Shown here: positions 62,488 to 64,000 of the stretch, in pieces
Layout: the number at the start of each line of letters is the position of its first letter
How positions within the stretch are numbered: the first letter of the stretch is position 1
DNA from: Acridotheres tristis
Taxonomy: Eukaryota > Chordata > Aves > Passeriformes > Sturnidae
Length of the DNA stretch: 64,000 bases
Direction of reading: 5' to 3'
Assembly: GCA_037013685.1 (NCBI GenBank)
Contig: CM072886.1
Span: 64,742,433 to 64,806,432 of the forward strand
Notes under the pieces: model-generated
Database searches by the model: none
The model's input: only the letters and a program-made list of their open reading frames with translations
Told to the model about the DNA's origin: nothing
Made by a program: the position numbers and the translations under genes

Positions 62488-64000
62488 CAATCTGTGTTAA
62501 TCACAGGCATAACAGTAAAGACAGACATATATATAAACTTCATTTCTTTCAGGTTTATTATGAAATCATTAGAAGCAGAGTGAAGCAGAAATCACCTTTA
62601 AGCCATTGAATGGCTTTTTCCTGAGTATTCTCACTTTAAAACATATATGCTGTTTCAGTGCCTAAATGATGGGTTCACTCACCCACAACAATTCTTACTA
62701 CACTGTAATTTCTCTAAAAGTAAATAAAAATTAAAATGTCCCATACAGAGACACATGTGGAAATAGAAAAACTAAATTTTCTGCAAAAAATACTTGGTTA
62801 GAAAATGGTTCTTCACATCCAAGTGGAATAATACATAGCAACAGCTGAAAATAATAGAAGATGTATAAACTTCTGAACTTATAAAGGATAATATTTCTGA
62901 TCTGACAACAACAATGAAAAAGATTCTGCATAAAACTAGAGAAGTATTTCCAGAAATACAAGCACCCATGAAATTGAAATAATTGGTCTCCTCCTACAAA
63001 CCATTATAAAACAGTAGTGTATCAATCAATACCTCCAATGGAAGACAATGAATTGCCACACTATTTTCACATCTGCCCTTATCACCAGTCCTCTTTCCAA
63101 CGCCTCTCTTCAAGTCAAATCCTAGCACATTCCTAACAGCCAACTCACATAACTCCCTCAAGCAATACTTTGCTATAGTTTGTTTTCATTCATTTTGTTC
63201 ATCATTTGCACTGAAACAGCAGTCACCGTGTTATAATTCACACATGAACTCACCACAAACCCCACATTTGTACACCCCTGAAAAGCTTGCAAAGCCCAGT
63301 CCCACAATATTTAACATAATTACATATATGTGATACCAGATCTGATCTTGCATTCCAAAAGGGTTTCAATGAAACAAAATTCCCACTACTCTGAGCAGAA
63401 GCAGCAACATATCTCATGACACCCAAAGTCTTTCATATCCAATCAGTACAGTCAATCTCAATACAACTTAATTTGTGGCTGAAGAAGCACATTTACTGAG
63501 TGATGCACATCTTGCAATGCTGTGTGCTGCAATCATTTTTATATCAAGTCCGTGTAATCACCAGTCCACCCTGGGGAATACTATTGACTAAAGAAACAAT
63601 TGATAACTTAATATTCAAAATTCACAATCCCCCCAGATATCCTAAGACCATTGCTGGTATTTTTGCTATCACTAGAAATTGTTGTTCCTGAGAACAGGGA
63701 TCAAATAGGGGGAAAAAAGCCTCAAAAACAAAACCAAATTTGCATATTTATATGTATATTTATAACATTATTATTGTTAACCCAATTTTGAGTTAACAGC
63801 CAAATCGTGGTGCAAAGCAGCTTAATCCTGTGACCTTCCTACATAGCTGACTTCAGATCACTTAAACCAACATGGCATTTAAAAATCCCATACTATGTAG
63901 CTTATTTTCAACCTCTCATTTTTGCTATTAAGATACGTAATGTAATGAATTATGAAAGAGAATACACGTTCTTGAAAATTGATCTAAAATCCACAACAGG

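Larger units (their letters stand above)
62126..64000. other. Non-coding AT-rich unique DNA
   Basis: No supportable gene. Contains a hairpin (62398-62422) and a direct repeat of about 17 bp (62449-62487). Frames at 62731-62969 on minus are hydrophobic, AT-driven and unrecognised. Confidence 0.7.

Noticed and set aside
1..64000. tRNA, rRNA, snRNA, CRISPR array, mitochondrial insertion or endogenous retrovirus
   Set aside because: I looked for tRNA T-loop words, known small-RNA starts, regularly spaced repeats, LTR pairs and retroviral protein motifs and saw none I could defend. Old unrecognisable fragments cannot be excluded by eye.

Overview
The window looks like nuclear DNA of a bird. A crocodilian or turtle is the main alternative. 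It is AT-rich, has very few CpGs, has no run of closely packed long reading frames, and its only clear autonomous retroelements are CR1 LINE fragments, all in plus orientation (22497-23406, 45366-45836, 61801-61868). It also carries many short, decayed, self-complementary repeats of a type common in archosaurs and turtles (best at 284-338, 10164-10247, 34361-34413, 40146-40211, 40248-40336, 41063-41111). About 2.5% of the window is clear LINE sequence. That low repeat load, CR1 dominance and absence of mammalian SINEs or L1 fit an avian gene desert or a very long intron.

I find no protein-coding gene that I can support. The longest frames (165 aa on minus at 17186-17683, 150 aa on plus at 8037-8489, 127 aa on minus at 19633-20016) are about what chance gives in 64 kb of AT-rich DNA, and none resembles a family I know. 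I see no tRNA, rRNA or snRNA, no CRISPR array and no intact transposon. The only recognisable protein remnant is a piece of CR1 reverse transcriptase around the FADD motif at 22547-22558.

Layout. 1-10 kb: unique AT-rich DNA with one clear and some weak palindromic repeats, a 20-bp tandem duplication at 2091-2130, and an almost perfect 81-bp palindrome flanked by TA at 4104-4184. 10-22.5 kb: unique DNA with an ATT/GTT compound microsatellite (16806-16910), a 102-bp inverted-repeat-bounded segment (16681-16782) and a TG microsatellite (19184-19216). 22.5-23.4 kb: the longest CR1 copy. 23.4-45.3 kb: unique DNA with several candidate conserved regulatory stretches, notably 37625-37930 (four TAATTA cores and a perfect octamer site), a cluster of ancient palindromic repeats at 40146-41111, and a hairpin resembling a microRNA precursor at 41642-41713. 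45.4-45.8 kb: second CR1. 45.8-61.8 kb: unique DNA with small tandem duplications. 61.8-62.1 kb: a CR1 tail followed by a small CpG-rich patch ending in a splice-donor-like sequence. 62.1-64 kb: unique AT-rich DNA.

If the window has a function, it is more likely regulatory (long-range enhancers) or non-coding RNA than protein coding. That view rests on sequence appearance, not on alignments.
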